Shown here one piece after another: positions 1-8,595 of a stretch of DNA of 64,000 nucleotides. Source of the DNA: GCA-2720865 sp047630275 (GTDB lineage: Bacteria; Bdellovibrionota; Bacteriovoracia; Bacteriovoracales; Bacteriovoracaceae); contig JBLHVN010000002.1 in the NCBI GenBank assembly GCA_047630275.1, positions 620,001 to 684,000 on the forward strand, given 5' to 3'. Made by a program: the position numbers and the translations under genes. How positions within the stretch are numbered: position 1 is the stretch's first letter; the number at the start of each line of letters is the position of its first letter. The notes beneath the pieces are model-generated. The model saw only the letters and a program-made list of their open reading frames with translations. It did not search any database and was not told the origin of the DNA.

Positions 1-1792
1 TCACCATAAGATCATCCATTCCATCGACAATAACCGCATTATCTTTATTAGATTTTTTACGGGCCGTAGAAGTGACCTTCTTTGTATAGGTATCTAATTC
101 ATCAATCTTTGAGTCTGAGTCATCTTCTTTTCTAAGACTAGGAATAGCTTGGATTACATCTTTTGGGCTGTATCGTCCCGATCCAACCTGAATATACATA
201 TCGTCTTCATTAGAAACACTAAATTCAACACAGGCCTTAGCAAACTCACCTGATTTAATAACTGACTTTAATGAAGTCCCAAAGACACGAAAGGCCTTCT
301 CAAGAACTTCTTTTCCAAGTTCTTTATTTTCATCTCTTTCAATCTTAAGCAGGTACTGCTTAATCTTAGACTTCGCTCGGCTTGAGCGAACAATAGCGAG
401 CCAATCTTTAGAAGGAGTTTGGTTCTTTGAGGTCATAATCTCAACGGTATCCCCAGACTTTAGGGTGTACTTAAGCGGAACAATCTTTCCATTGATCTTA
501 GCTCCAACACACTTATTTCCCACTTCCGTATGTACTGCGTAAGCAAAGTCTAGAGGAGTGGCTCCATAGCGAAGCTCTCTCACATCTCCTGTAGGAGTGA
601 AGACAAAGACACCACCAACATCAAGATCACTCTTAATGGCGGCCATAAACTCATTATTATTTTCTACGTTTTGATTAAATTCTAGAAGCTCTTGAACCCA
701 GTCAAGCCTGGCTTCACCGCTGGCCATCCCTTCTTTATATTTCCAATGGGCAGCAACACCAGTTTCAGCGACTTCATCCATATCATGAGTTCTAATTTGA
801 ATCTCAATTCGATTCGCCTTAGGTCCAATAACAGTAGTATGAAGAGACTGATAATTATTCACTTTAGGAATCGCAATATAATCTTTAAATCTTCCAGGAA
901 TTGGAGTCATTGAAGAGTGGATAATCCCAAGCGCTTTATAACATTCAGTAATATTGCTAACATTTATTCTAAAAGCTAGGACATCTTGAATCTGTTCAAA
1001 GTCCACACCTCTAGCAATCATTTTTTTATAGATAGAATAAAAATGCTTCGGTCTTCCCTTAACATCTGCCTTTAATGAATATTCTAAAAGTTTTTCTTGA
1101 ATATGATCGATCACATCTTTGATATAAGTATCCCGCTCTGATTTTTTCATCGTCACTTTTTCAGCGAGGCGGTAATAAATATCAGGGTGTAAGAACCTTA
1201 AGCATAAATCTTCTAACTCAGCCTTAACGGAGTTAATACCCAAACGACTGGCCAGAGGAACATAGATATCAAGGGTTTCTTTAGCGATCTTCTTTTGTTT
1301 TTCTTCGTTAACATATTGAAGAGTTCTCATATTATGCATTCGATCTGCAAGCTTTACGATAATAACTCGAAGGTCTTTTGCCATGGCCACAACCATCTTC
1401 CGAAAGTTTTCTGCCTGTGACTCTTCTTTTGTTTTAAATTTAATCTTAGAGATCTTTGTAAGACCAACGACAATTTGAGCTATATTCTTTGAGAACTCTT
1501 TTTCAATTTCTTCGGGAAGGATTCCACAATCTTCGACAACATCATGAAGAAGACCTGCCACGATTGAATCCATATCAAGCTTAAGCTTAATAAGAGTTCC
1601 TGCTACATTGATAGGATGAATTATATAATCTTCACCAGAGCTTCGTTTTTGACCCGTATGAGCTTTTTCTGCAAAGGCGTATGCCTTTCTAAGCATAGTA
1701 AAATCAGCATCGGGATAATAGGATTCCAGCCGACGACAAAGGTCATCGATATTTAGATCTCTTTCATGTGAAAAGTCTAAAGACTGATACAA
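1..1792 (-). CDS. relA: Bifunctional (p)ppGpp synthetase/hydrolase, RelA/SpoT family (partial)
   Basis: Makes and degrades (p)ppGpp, the cytoplasmic stringent-response alarmone. Translation gives an N-terminal HD hydrolase domain (His near residue 45, HDVVED at 83-88), a synthetase domain with the EIQIRT motif and GVAAHWKYK nearby (about residue 325), and a TGS domain (about 395-460, KSGDTVEIMT). The intact HDxxED motif argues for a hydrolase-competent bifunctional enzyme. The window edge cuts the gene after about 597 codons, just before the expected C-terminal zinc-finger/ACT region. I chose the TTG at 1792: it directly follows the gmk stop codon, and a GGAGAG ribosome site lies within the end of gmk. 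This implies translational coupling to gmk. Family assignment is firm. Choosing relA over spoT as the name is arbitrary for a single Rsh enzyme. Confidence 0.95.
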   Translation of the reverse strand, partial: MYQSLDFSHERDLNIDDLCRRLESYYPDADFTMLRKAYAFAEKAHTGQKRSSGEDYIIHPINVAGTLIKLKLDMDSIVAGLLHDVVEDCGILPEEIEKEFSKNIAQIVVGLTKISKIKFKTKEESQAENFRKMVVAMAKDLRVIIVKLADRMHNMRTLQYVNEEKQKKIAKETLDIYVPLASRLGINSVKAELEDLCLRFLHPDIYYRLAEKVTMKKSERDTYIKDVIDHIQEKLLEYSLKADVKGRPKHFYSIYKKMIARGVDFEQIQDVLAFRINVSNITECYKALGIIHSSMTPIPGRFKDYIAIPKVNNYQSLHTTVIGPKANRIEIQIRTHDMDEVAETGVAAHWKYKEGMASGEARLDWVQELLEFNQNVENNNEFMAAIKSDLDVGGVFVFTPTGDVRELRYGATPLDFAYAVHTEVGNKCVGAKINGKIVPLKYTLKSGDTVEIMTSKNQTPSKDWLAIVRSSRAKSKIKQYLLKIERDENKELGKEVLEKAFRVFGTSLKSVIKSGEFAKACVEFSVSNEDDMYIQVGSGRYSPKDVIQAIPSLRKEDDSDSKIDELDTYTKKVTSTARKKSNKDNAVIVDGMDDLMV

Positions 1793-2365
1793 CTAACTCT
1801 CCAAGATTTCTTTGATAACGGCCTTAAGCTCGTTATATGCCCTATCAATATCGTCGTTGACGACACAGTAATCATAATCATCTTTCCTGAGTAGTTCTAA
1901 TCGAGCGTTTTCGAGCCTAACATTAATCACTTCAAGATTATCTGTGCCCCTACTTAGCAAGCGATCCTTCAAAGCCTCTATTGATGGGGGTGCTATAAAA
2001 ATGGCCTTCGCCTTATCAGCAAAATATTCCTTAAAGCTATCCACGCCCTGAACATCTAAGTCGAATAGGATATTAATACCCTCGGCTAACTTGCTCTCAA
2101 CAAATTTCTTTGAAGTGCCATAATAATTTTGATGAACTGTCGCCCATTCTAAGAATTCATCCTGATCTTTTCGTTTGATAAATTCTTCTTTAGGAATAAA
2201 ATTATAGGCAACTCCATCCACTTCCCCCGTTCTCTGAGGCCTCGTCGTAAAACTTACTGACCACTCTAGGTTCTTAAAATCCTCTTTAACTTTCTCAATT
2301 AAGGTTGATTTTCCTGATCCCGAAGGAGCAACGATAATAATGATTTTACCTTCTTTTGTTTCCAT
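1793..2365 (-). CDS. gmk: Guanylate kinase
   Basis: Cytoplasmic kinase converting GMP to GDP with ATP. Residues 12-20 carry the P-loop APSGSGKST, followed by the typical SFTTRPQRTGEVDGVAYNF GMP-binding region and a FDLDVQG segment. The length of 190 residues is a little shorter than the usual 200-210 but complete. It lies between yicC (one base upstream) and rsh (start codon abutting the gmk stop). The gmk-rsh neighbourhood is common in bacteria and links GMP metabolism with ppGpp metabolism. The start ATG follows the upstream stop, with CTGGAATAAT as a modest ribosome site. Confidence 0.96.
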   Translation of the reverse strand: METKEGKIIIIVAPSGSGKSTLIEKVKEDFKNLEWSVSFTTRPQRTGEVDGVAYNFIPKEEFIKRKDQDEFLEWATVHQNYYGTSKKFVESKLAEGINILFDLDVQGVDSFKEYFADKAKAIFIAPPSIEALKDRLLSRGTDNLEVINVRLENARLELLRKDDYDYCVVNDDIDRAYNELKAVIKEILES

Positions 2366-2366
2366 A

Positions 2367-3239
2367 TTATTCCAGGTTCAACCCTTGTTCTCGAATCTTT
2401 TCAAGCTGAACTTTCATTTGAACCACTGAATCCGAAATATCTTTTAGATTTGATTTAGATCCAATCGTATTAGTCTCTCTATTGAGTTCTTGAATAAGAA
2501 AATCAATCTGTCTTCCCACTTCTCCGCCTTTCTCTAAGATAGAGTCTAGTTTTTCGAGATGGGCCTGAATTCGATTGATCTCTTCATGAACATCTAATTT
2601 TTCAAGATAATAAACCACCTCTTGCATAAAGCGTGGCTCATCAATATTGAGCTCTGTTGAGAGCTCAGAGAATCTTTTCTTTAACTTCTCTTCTACGCTT
2701 GCCTGAAAGCTATCGGCCTTCGAGCAGATGAACTGATAGTGCTTATCATAAGTAGTTCTATGGTCTTTTAGAATCTTTAAGAGCTTTTCCCCTTCACTGG
2801 CCCTACTCGCTCCTAAGCTCTCTACAGCCGCTTCAAAGGCTTTCCATGTCGCTTCCATTAAAGACTTATCTTTACTTAAGTCTTGGTCCTTATAGAATTC
2901 ATTTCTTAAAAATGAAGTAGCATCCACATTAAGGGCCACTCCATGAGGTTCAGTCATGGACTTCATCATCTTTAAGAAATCATCTACCTTTGAATCATCA
3001 ATATCGGAAAACTTTGAGTTTGATTCGCTTCTTTTATAATTGATAAAGATATCAAAGCTGCCTCGGCTAAATTTCTCACCAATCTTTTTCTTCATGTCTA
3101 TTTCTACTGAATTAAAGATTGAAGACATCTTAAAGCGGGTGTCTTTAAAACGGTGGTTAACGGACTTGAGTTCAACGGTTACTGTATAGTCACCGGTTGT
3201 TCCTTCGCCTCGTCCAAATCCTGTCATTGAATAAATCAC
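2367..3239 (-). CDS. yicC: YicC family endoribonuclease-like protein
   Basis: YicC/YloC proteins are conserved bacterial proteins with reported endoribonuclease activity. The N-terminus IYSMTGFGRGE is the family hallmark, and the C-terminal half has the conserved DVHEEINRIQAHLEKL and GRQIDFLIQELNRETNTIGSKS segments. At 290 residues it has the usual length. Start is GTG at 3239 with an AAGGA ribosome site six bases upstream. It sits directly upstream of gmk (one-base gap), the same order seen in many Gram-negative genomes, so co-transcription is likely. Any RNA target in this organism is unknown. Confidence 0.93.
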   Translation of the reverse strand: MIYSMTGFGRGEGTTGDYTVTVELKSVNHRFKDTRFKMSSIFNSVEIDMKKKIGEKFSRGSFDIFINYKRSESNSKFSDIDDSKVDDFLKMMKSMTEPHGVALNVDATSFLRNEFYKDQDLSKDKSLMEATWKAFEAAVESLGASRASEGEKLLKILKDHRTTYDKHYQFICSKADSFQASVEEKLKKRFSELSTELNIDEPRFMQEVVYYLEKLDVHEEINRIQAHLEKLDSILEKGGEVGRQIDFLIQELNRETNTIGSKSNLKDISDSVVQMKVQLEKIREQGLNLE

Positions 3240-3250
3240 AAATATTCCTT

Positions 3251-4219
3251 TTATTCAGAGAAGATGGTTTGATTACCCATCTGTCTAAATTTATCAAATC
3301 TTCTTTCCATTAATTCATTAGGGTCAAGTTTGAGTAAGCTTTTAATCTCCGACTCTATTGCCTTAGCAACAACTTCGAAAGTCTTAGAAGTATCTTTATG
3401 AGCTCCGCCTGTTGGTTCAACTATTATACCATCAACCACGCCAAGCTCCAGTGCTTTGCTTGGCCCAATCTGAAGTGAGTTTGCTGCCACTTCAGCTTTT
3501 TTAGGATCGGCCCAAAGAATTGAAGCGCACGACTCAGGAGAAATCACTGAGTAAACAGAATATTCCATCATCAAGACTTTATCAGCAATAGCTATTCCTA
3601 AAGCTCCACCAGATCCACCTTCACCAATAACGATAGAGAGGATTGGACTTTTAATATCAAACATTTCAGCTAAGTTCTCAGCAATGGCAGAAGACTGACC
3701 TCTTTCCTCTGCTCCAATCCCTGGATAAGCGCCGGGAGTGTCGACTAAAGAAATAATGGGAACTCCAAAGCGGCTGGCCATTTGCATAACTCTAAGGGCC
3801 TTTCTGTAGCCCTCAGGTCTTGGCATACCAAAGTTACGAAGGACTTTCTCTTTAGTCTTACGTCCTTTTTGAATTCCAACGATGGCCACTTTTTGTTTAC
3901 CAATATGAGCAAAGCCAGCGATAACGGCAGGATCATTTGCAAAGTGGCGGTCTCCAGCCACTTCATGAAAGTCAGGAGCAATGGCCTTTATGTAATCTAA
4001 TGAATGAGGACGGTTTGGATGTCTTGAAAGTTGAACTTTTTCCCAAGGAGATAAGTTTTCGTAAATATCTTTTATCAATACATTTACTTTTTTCTGAAGA
4101 GCTTTGATTTCTTTTGAGAGGTCTATCTGACCTTTATTTTCTAATTCCCGAATCTGATCCTCAAGATCTTTCACGGGCTTCTCAAATTCTAGGGTATAGT
4201 TATCCTGTAACTCACTCAT
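3251..4219 (-). CDS. accA: Acetyl-CoA carboxylase carboxyltransferase subunit alpha
   Basis: Alpha half of the carboxyltransferase that, with AccD and biotinylated AccB, makes malonyl-CoA for fatty-acid synthesis. The roughly 322-residue product has the AccA-specific N-terminal coiled region followed by LSRHPNRPH, the crotonase-like core with DTPGAYPGIGAEERGQ, and the GEGGSGGALGIA oxyanion-hole region near residue 205. I chose the ATG at 4219 (MSELQ) because an AAGGTG ribosome site lies six bases upstream; the in-frame GTG three codons earlier overlaps that site. It heads the leftward block accA-yicC-gmk-rsh, with an 11-base gap to yicC. accD is not in the window. Confidence 0.96.
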   Translation of the reverse strand: MSELQDNYTLEFEKPVKDLEDQIRELENKGQIDLSKEIKALQKKVNVLIKDIYENLSPWEKVQLSRHPNRPHSLDYIKAIAPDFHEVAGDRHFANDPAVIAGFAHIGKQKVAIVGIQKGRKTKEKVLRNFGMPRPEGYRKALRVMQMASRFGVPIISLVDTPGAYPGIGAEERGQSSAIAENLAEMFDIKSPILSIVIGEGGSGGALGIAIADKVLMMEYSVYSVISPESCASILWADPKKAEVAANSLQIGPSKALELGVVDGIIVEPTGGAHKDTSKTFEVVAKAIESEIKSLLKLDPNELMERRFDKFRQMGNQTIFSE

Positions 4220-4362
4220 AGCAATCACCTTCGACGACTAGCGTCATCCTCTTTATAGCGCTTTTAAAAATTCCGCTGAGAATAGTAGAAAAATAAGGAG
4301 AAAACAATGTCCTTAAGGATTTTGACGCAATGAAAAGGCCTTAATTTTACGATAAAACTGAA

Positions 4363-5019
4363 TTACTCTAAAGACCAGCCCTGAACAACTCCGGCTTCAA
4401 AGAAAACCTGCTTAACCTTACCGTTTTCATAGAAGGTCCAGCGCTCATTTTGATTACCCGGATCACCGGCCACTTCAACCCTTGTTGGCCTTCCCCAAGT
4501 ACTTCTGACTTCGTCTTTTTGCATGCCTTGATAGATATCTCTAGAGTTTCTAAAGAAATTTGAAATAGGAGAACTTGCTGGGGCTCTATAACCACGCCTC
4601 ACATTTTTCGGGGCCACTTGCCTTGCGTATCTTCCAATTTGTCTTGAGCTTAAATAGTCCTCTCTTTCCTCAACACTTAAGCTTAGGAAATAGATCTTTT
4701 CACTTGTGGTTTCTAGGTCTGGTTTAAGTTCAGCATATTCAGCATATTGAGCTACGGTTAAGAGTTTCTCTTTCATTGAAAGCTCTCTTTCTAAATTATC
4801 ATTAAAACTATTTTCTCTATTTCCTTCAGGAGTTCTTGCGGCAATCTGCTCTCTACTTCGATAACCGTCATTTTCATCACCAGGAACAACGTGAAAGTCT
4901 TCATGAGGTGTCCACGTTCCATCAGATTGCCTATCCATCTCTTTAATAAATGTTCTTTCTTGAAAAAGAGAAGCGCATCCAGAAAAGCCGAGCAAAAACA
5001 AAAACAGTAGTATCTTCAT
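4363..5019 (-). CDS. BamE/SmpA-OmlA-like lipoprotein
   Basis: Predicted 218-residue lipoprotein. A short signal peptide MKILLFLFLLGFSGC ends in a lipobox whose Cys would be lipidated. The C-terminal 60 residues (YQGMQKDEVRSTWGRPTRVEV ... ERWTFYENGKVKQVFFEAG) match the SmpA/OmlA fold of BamE: GMxKxEVR, GxP, then a W-x-Y strand. The middle is a low-similarity, charged segment. The ATG at 5019 is chosen because of GGAG six bases upstream and because it creates the lipoprotein signal. The protein is longer than typical BamE (about 110-150 residues), so a role in the BAM complex is only possible. It is divergent from the FliL-like gene. Confidence 0.7.
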   Translation of the reverse strand: MKILLFLFLLGFSGCASLFQERTFIKEMDRQSDGTWTPHEDFHVVPGDENDGYRSREQIAARTPEGNRENSFNDNLERELSMKEKLLTVAQYAEYAELKPDLETTSEKIYFLSLSVEEREDYLSSRQIGRYARQVAPKNVRRGYRAPASSPISNFFRNSRDIYQGMQKDEVRSTWGRPTRVEVAGDPGNQNERWTFYENGKVKQVFFEAGVVQGWSLE

Positions 5020-5213
5020 GAAAATCTCCAATTTTATCCTAAATAGCCCATTACAGTAGGCATCTAGCTCATCGGTCCTATGGCCTGAAGTTTTGAAAAA
5101 AGGCCCTAGATGGGTAAAATATGGAGTTTTATGCCCTTTCGATCCTGAAATCCGAGGAAAAGCCTCTATTATTAGTCTATTCATCAGGTTTTCCTTAGAG
5201 AATCCGATAAGTC

Positions 5214-6077
5214 ATGAGGACCGGAGGTCTTTTGAAAGCTTGGGAAAAATTAGAAGAAAAACTCAATTTGCTAATAGGAAGTTTATTAAACTTTCTGCAG
5301 GCCTTCGTCTCAAGAATCACTCCTGGCTCTGTTAAGAAATCAATCGATAAGAGAAAGGGAAAACCCTTAGTCGACCTCACCTCAATTCAAAACAAGGCCC
5401 TAGGATTCAAATCTAAGTATGATGCTTTTTCATTGAAGATCACGACAGTTCTTGGAAAGGCTGTTAATTTCTTTAAGTCCATAGACCGCAAAGACTTAAA
5501 GCTAAAAAAACTATTCATGGCCTTAGTACTAATCCTTAGCCCATTATTTGGTCGCGTAAGAGATTGGTATATCGCTTTAAAGCCAACAACTTTATTGGCC
5601 ATGGTTTCAATGACAACAGTAAGTGGTCTCTCATCAATTGTAATTTATAAAGAAGTTCAAAAGATTAGTGAAAAGGCGAGAGGACCTGCCAGTGAAGTAG
5701 TAGCAGAAGTTGATACTTCTAATTTAAAACGTCCTGATTATTATAAGAAACAAGAAAGAGAACTCCGCGTGAGAAATGTCTCAATTCCCATTTACACTGG
5801 GGGAAGAACTCCTGCTTCAGGTAAGAAGCTTCTTATCGACTTTACCTTTGTTTCTTCAAACCGCTATATAAAAGAATATTTCTTTGAAAATGGTCATCTT
5901 CTTAAAGATAAATTGAACACATCTATCGAACAGATCCTCCCAGACTTCCCTCTTCAGGATGATGGAAAGAGGGTCATCAAGGAGAAGATCAAAAAAGAAA
6001 TGCAAGTTCTTCTCGATGACTTAAAGATTGAAGGTAGTATTCAAGAGATCTATATCCACAGCATCATGACAGGTTAA
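5214..6077 (+). CDS. FliL-like single-pass membrane protein
   Basis: 287-residue protein. About 95 N-terminal residues are basic and helical. A hydrophobic stretch follows (about 100-150, LFMALVLILSPLFG ... TTLLAMVSMTTVSGLSSIVIY). The C-terminal domain resembles the periplasmic domain of flagellar FliL: FENGHLLKDKLNTSIEQILPDF, GKRVIKEKIKKEMQVLL, then IQEIYIHSIMTG. FliL associates with the flagellar stator, but no flagellar gene is nearby and the N-terminal extension is atypical, so this is FliL-like, not FliL. The ATG at 5214 has a weak ribosome site; an in-frame TTG at 5232 sits four bases after GGAGG and is a real alternative. The 3' end overlaps the convergent sigma-54 regulator by four bases. 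Confidence 0.6.
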   Translation: MRTGGLLKAWEKLEEKLNLLIGSLLNFLQAFVSRITPGSVKKSIDKRKGKPLVDLTSIQNKALGFKSKYDAFSLKITTVLGKAVNFFKSIDRKDLKLKKLFMALVLILSPLFGRVRDWYIALKPTTLLAMVSMTTVSGLSSIVIYKEVQKISEKARGPASEVVAEVDTSNLKRPDYYKKQERELRVRNVSIPIYTGGRTPASGKKLLIDFTFVSSNRYIKEYFFENGHLLKDKLNTSIEQILPDFPLQDDGKRVIKEKIKKEMQVLLDDLKIEGSIQEIYIHSIMTG

Positions 6078-7369
6078 GCACTAAGGCGAACCACACTTCT
6101 TACAGTATTTGGAGAGACTCCTAAAAGCTTTGCTGACCTCTTTATATTGTTTCCAAACCTATTGTAAATTTTCATTACGTACATATTCTTTACCTCTTCA
6201 AGTTTTCTCACTTCTGAATCCATTTCAAGCACTTCTTCTTCAATAATATTCAATGAGAGTTCCTCATCAAGAGAGCAATGATCTATCTTCTCCCCTCCTG
6301 ATAAGACTTGCTTTTGTTTAAGATGACCTAAGAGCTGCCTGATATTTCCTGGCCACCCATAAGAGCGATAAAACTCCTTTAGCTGAGGAGTGATATAAAG
6401 GCCTTCATCAATCTCAAACTCCTTTAACAATTGAGTTATTAGTTTTTTATTCTTTCTTAATGAGGGCATCCTTACTCGTCCTCCAGTGCTGAGACGATAG
6501 TAAAAATCTGAACGCATCTTCCCTTCTTTCACTAAGTTCTTTAATTCTTTGCCACTTGAAAATATCAACCTTACGTCTAGCTGCTGATCCCTTTCAGCTC
6601 CTACTGGTCTAATTTTTTTATTATCTAAAAAAAGAAGAAGTTTCGTTTGAATACCCAAAGGAAGAGAGTCAATTTCATCTATAAAAAGTGTCCCTCTATT
6701 TGCCTCTGCAAAGGCTCCCATCTTATTATTGACTGCCCCTGTAAAGGCTCCTTTAATATGCCCAAATAACTCTGATTCAATTAGGGTGGAAGCATAGGAA
6801 GAAATGTTGATATGAACAAAGGGACCATTTTTCAAACTTGATTCATGAAGGTTTCTTGCAAGCCTGCTTTTTCCTGTTCCCGTCTCTCCTTCAATCAAGA
6901 TGCTTAACTCACTTTCAATTATCCTCTTGCTTAAAGGAAGAGTTAAAGCTTCTTTACCTGAATGCTTCTTTTTAATCTCTAGCCGTGTGTATTCTAACTC
7001 AACAATATCTCCGTACTCTAAGAAAGCTTCGAAGGTGTAATTTCCATTTAATTTAAAAGGGTTGATTCCTATTGATTTAAGTAAGTACCTACCTGATTCA
7101 TCAATGCTAGTTTCAGAATCCTTCGAACATAAACGAAGCTGGTATTCAGTAAAGAGCTTTGAAACAAAGGGGATCAGAATCTCACTTTTCTCTCCAGAGT
7201 ACTTAAAACTCTCCCCTCTTCTTAATCGATAAGAGAGCCTAGTAAGAGTGACCTCTTGCTTAGGACCGTTAAAAGGACTGATGGCCAACTTATCTCCTAG
7301 CCTCAATCCCGACCTATTCAGCCGTAAGCTGCCAAAATCACTAATATACCTACATTCTGTTGTTTCCAT
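6074..7369 (-). CDS. Sigma-54-dependent transcriptional regulator, N-terminal FHA-like domain
   Basis: Bacterial enhancer-binding protein that would use ATP to open RNA polymerase-sigma-54 complexes. The AAA+ core shows Walker A GETGTGKS (161-168), GAFTGA (207-212, the sigma-54 contact loop), Walker B GTLFIDEID (226-234) and WPGNIRQL in the sensor II region. A Fis-type helix-turn-helix is at the C-terminus (about 405-430, RSAKLLGVSPNTVR). The N-terminal 130 residues have no receiver Asp; the spacing and the closing strand GDIVELEYTRLEI look FHA-like, but the core RxxS...SxxH pattern is not evident. The target promoters are not visible here. It faces engB across about 140 bp. Confidence 0.88.
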   Translation of the reverse strand: METTECRYISDFGSLRLNRSGLRLGDKLAISPFNGPKQEVTLTRLSYRLRRGESFKYSGEKSEILIPFVSKLFTEYQLRLCSKDSETSIDESGRYLLKSIGINPFKLNGNYTFEAFLEYGDIVELEYTRLEIKKKHSGKEALTLPLSKRIIESELSILIEGETGTGKSRLARNLHESSLKNGPFVHINISSYASTLIESELFGHIKGAFTGAVNNKMGAFAEANRGTLFIDEIDSLPLGIQTKLLLFLDNKKIRPVGAERDQQLDVRLIFSSGKELKNLVKEGKMRSDFYYRLSTGGRVRMPSLRKNKKLITQLLKEFEIDEGLYITPQLKEFYRSYGWPGNIRQLLGHLKQKQVLSGGEKIDHCSLDEELSLNIIEEEVLEMDSEVRKLEEVKNMYVMKIYNRFGNNIKRSAKLLGVSPNTVRSVVRLSA

Positions 7370-7506
7370 TTTCTCTACCTCTCCTTTTTAAGACCCTGAA
7401 GTTATTATCAATTTTCATGCCTACCTATGGTCAAAGGTTTCAATTATTTAGTAAGGTCCGTGGATTATCAGAAGACGAAATGGTCCTTTTAAGACCGGAG
7501 AGATGA

Positions 7507-8169
7507 ATGACAAAGATCAAAAAAGGCAGCCCCGTTTTCAAAATGGGAATCAGCCAACCTGCTCAATTAGAAGAGTGGCTAGACACCCATAAAGATGCCA
7601 TAGGTCTGGCCTTTGTTGGGCGCTCTAATGTTGGAAAGTCTAGCTTGATCAACTGCCTCTTCGGTAAAAAGACTGCAAGAACTTCAAAGACCCCGGGACG
7701 AACCCGTGAAGTGAATATCTTTGAGTTCAAGCTTGAAGGACAAGCGGAAGATGAGAAGCCCTTTTTCCTCTTTGACCTTCCCGGTTATGGTCATGCGGAT
7801 GTCAACAGATTGATGTCCGAAAGATGGGAAGCATTAATGACCTTGTTCTTTGAGAAGATGCCAAAGTCAGTTCTCCTGCTTAACCTTCAAGACTCTAGGC
7901 ATCCACAACAAAGTGCGGACTTAGAATTTCAAGACTTCATCGTTCACTTCAATCATGATTCTTTTTTGGTTTTTAATAAAATTGATAAACTTAAGACCCA
8001 AAAAGACAGGTCTATTTTAGAAAAACAAAAACCAGGAATCTTTAAAGCGACTCCTTTTTTCAAACAAATATATTTTGTTTCTGCAGAGAAGAGTAAAGGG
8101 GTCCCTGCCTTAGAAGACGCCCTCACTAATTATCTAGAGCACGCTACTCTTCTCGAGGAGAATCAGTAG
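7507..8169 (+). CDS. engB: Ribosome biogenesis GTP-binding protein YsxC/EngB
   Basis: Essential-type GTPase that assists assembly of the large ribosomal subunit. G1 is GRSNVGKSS (38-46), G3 is DLPGYGHAD (about 95), G4 is NKIDKLK (about 157), and the TSKTPGRTREVN switch region is typical of the family. The 220-residue length is normal. Start is ATG 7507 with GGAGAG just upstream. The last 26 bases overlap the convergent small gene on the other strand. Confidence 0.94.
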   Translation: MTKIKKGSPVFKMGISQPAQLEEWLDTHKDAIGLAFVGRSNVGKSSLINCLFGKKTARTSKTPGRTREVNIFEFKLEGQAEDEKPFFLFDLPGYGHADVNRLMSERWEALMTLFFEKMPKSVLLLNLQDSRHPQQSADLEFQDFIVHFNHDSFLVFNKIDKLKTQKDRSILEKQKPGIFKATPFFKQIYFVSAEKSKGVPALEDALTNYLEHATLLEENQ

Positions 8170-8488
8170 AGGTTTCTTTTGAGATATCAACAGGACCTGC
8201 TGAAAATTTAATCTTGTTCACTTCTTCTTCGATAGATTCTAAGTCTTTTTCACATTCTTTTATGGTGCCCAGGATCTCTGTTACCTTTGGGTCTTCCCAT
8301 TTAAGATCACCACTAGCGATTGACTTAGCCGCTAAATGACCAAGCTCTTCATAAGCTTCGTGCAAACTGGTATTGGTTCTTGAAGCAGTTAGCATCTTTT
8401 TTCCAATCTCAGTTGTCCGCTTGACTTCATCTTGACAGGTCTGAAGTATCTCTTGAAATCTTGACTGCCAACCATGTTGTTTCTGCAT
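8144..8488 (-). CDS. Small helical protein of unknown function
   Basis: Not recognised. The 114-residue product is predicted helical and charged, with heptad-like spacing in ILGTIKECEKDLESIEEEVNKI near residues 75-97. It has no signal peptide, no membrane segment and only two Cys. ATG 8488 is preferred to upstream codons because GGAG lies seven bases before it. It overlaps the 3' end of convergent engB by 26 bases. The HLAAKSIASGDL-like middle part recalls short coiled proteins annotated only as hypothetical in other Gram-negative bacteria. No function is proposed. Confidence 0.7.
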   Translation of the reverse strand: MQKQHGWQSRFQEILQTCQDEVKRTTEIGKKMLTASRTNTSLHEAYEELGHLAAKSIASGDLKWEDPKVTEILGTIKECEKDLESIEEEVNKIKFSAGPVDISKETSTDSPREE

Positions 8489-8595
8489 AAAAATACTCCG
8501 GTAAATAGTAATCAAAGTATAACCTATTCTGCCGTTTCTTGTGAAGCAGGCTTAAAATGATAGAATATAAATAAATCTAATAATCACGGTATCTT

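Noticed and set aside
692..913. Small rightward reading frame in the rsh region
   Set aside because: It lies fully inside rsh on the other strand with no ribosome site.
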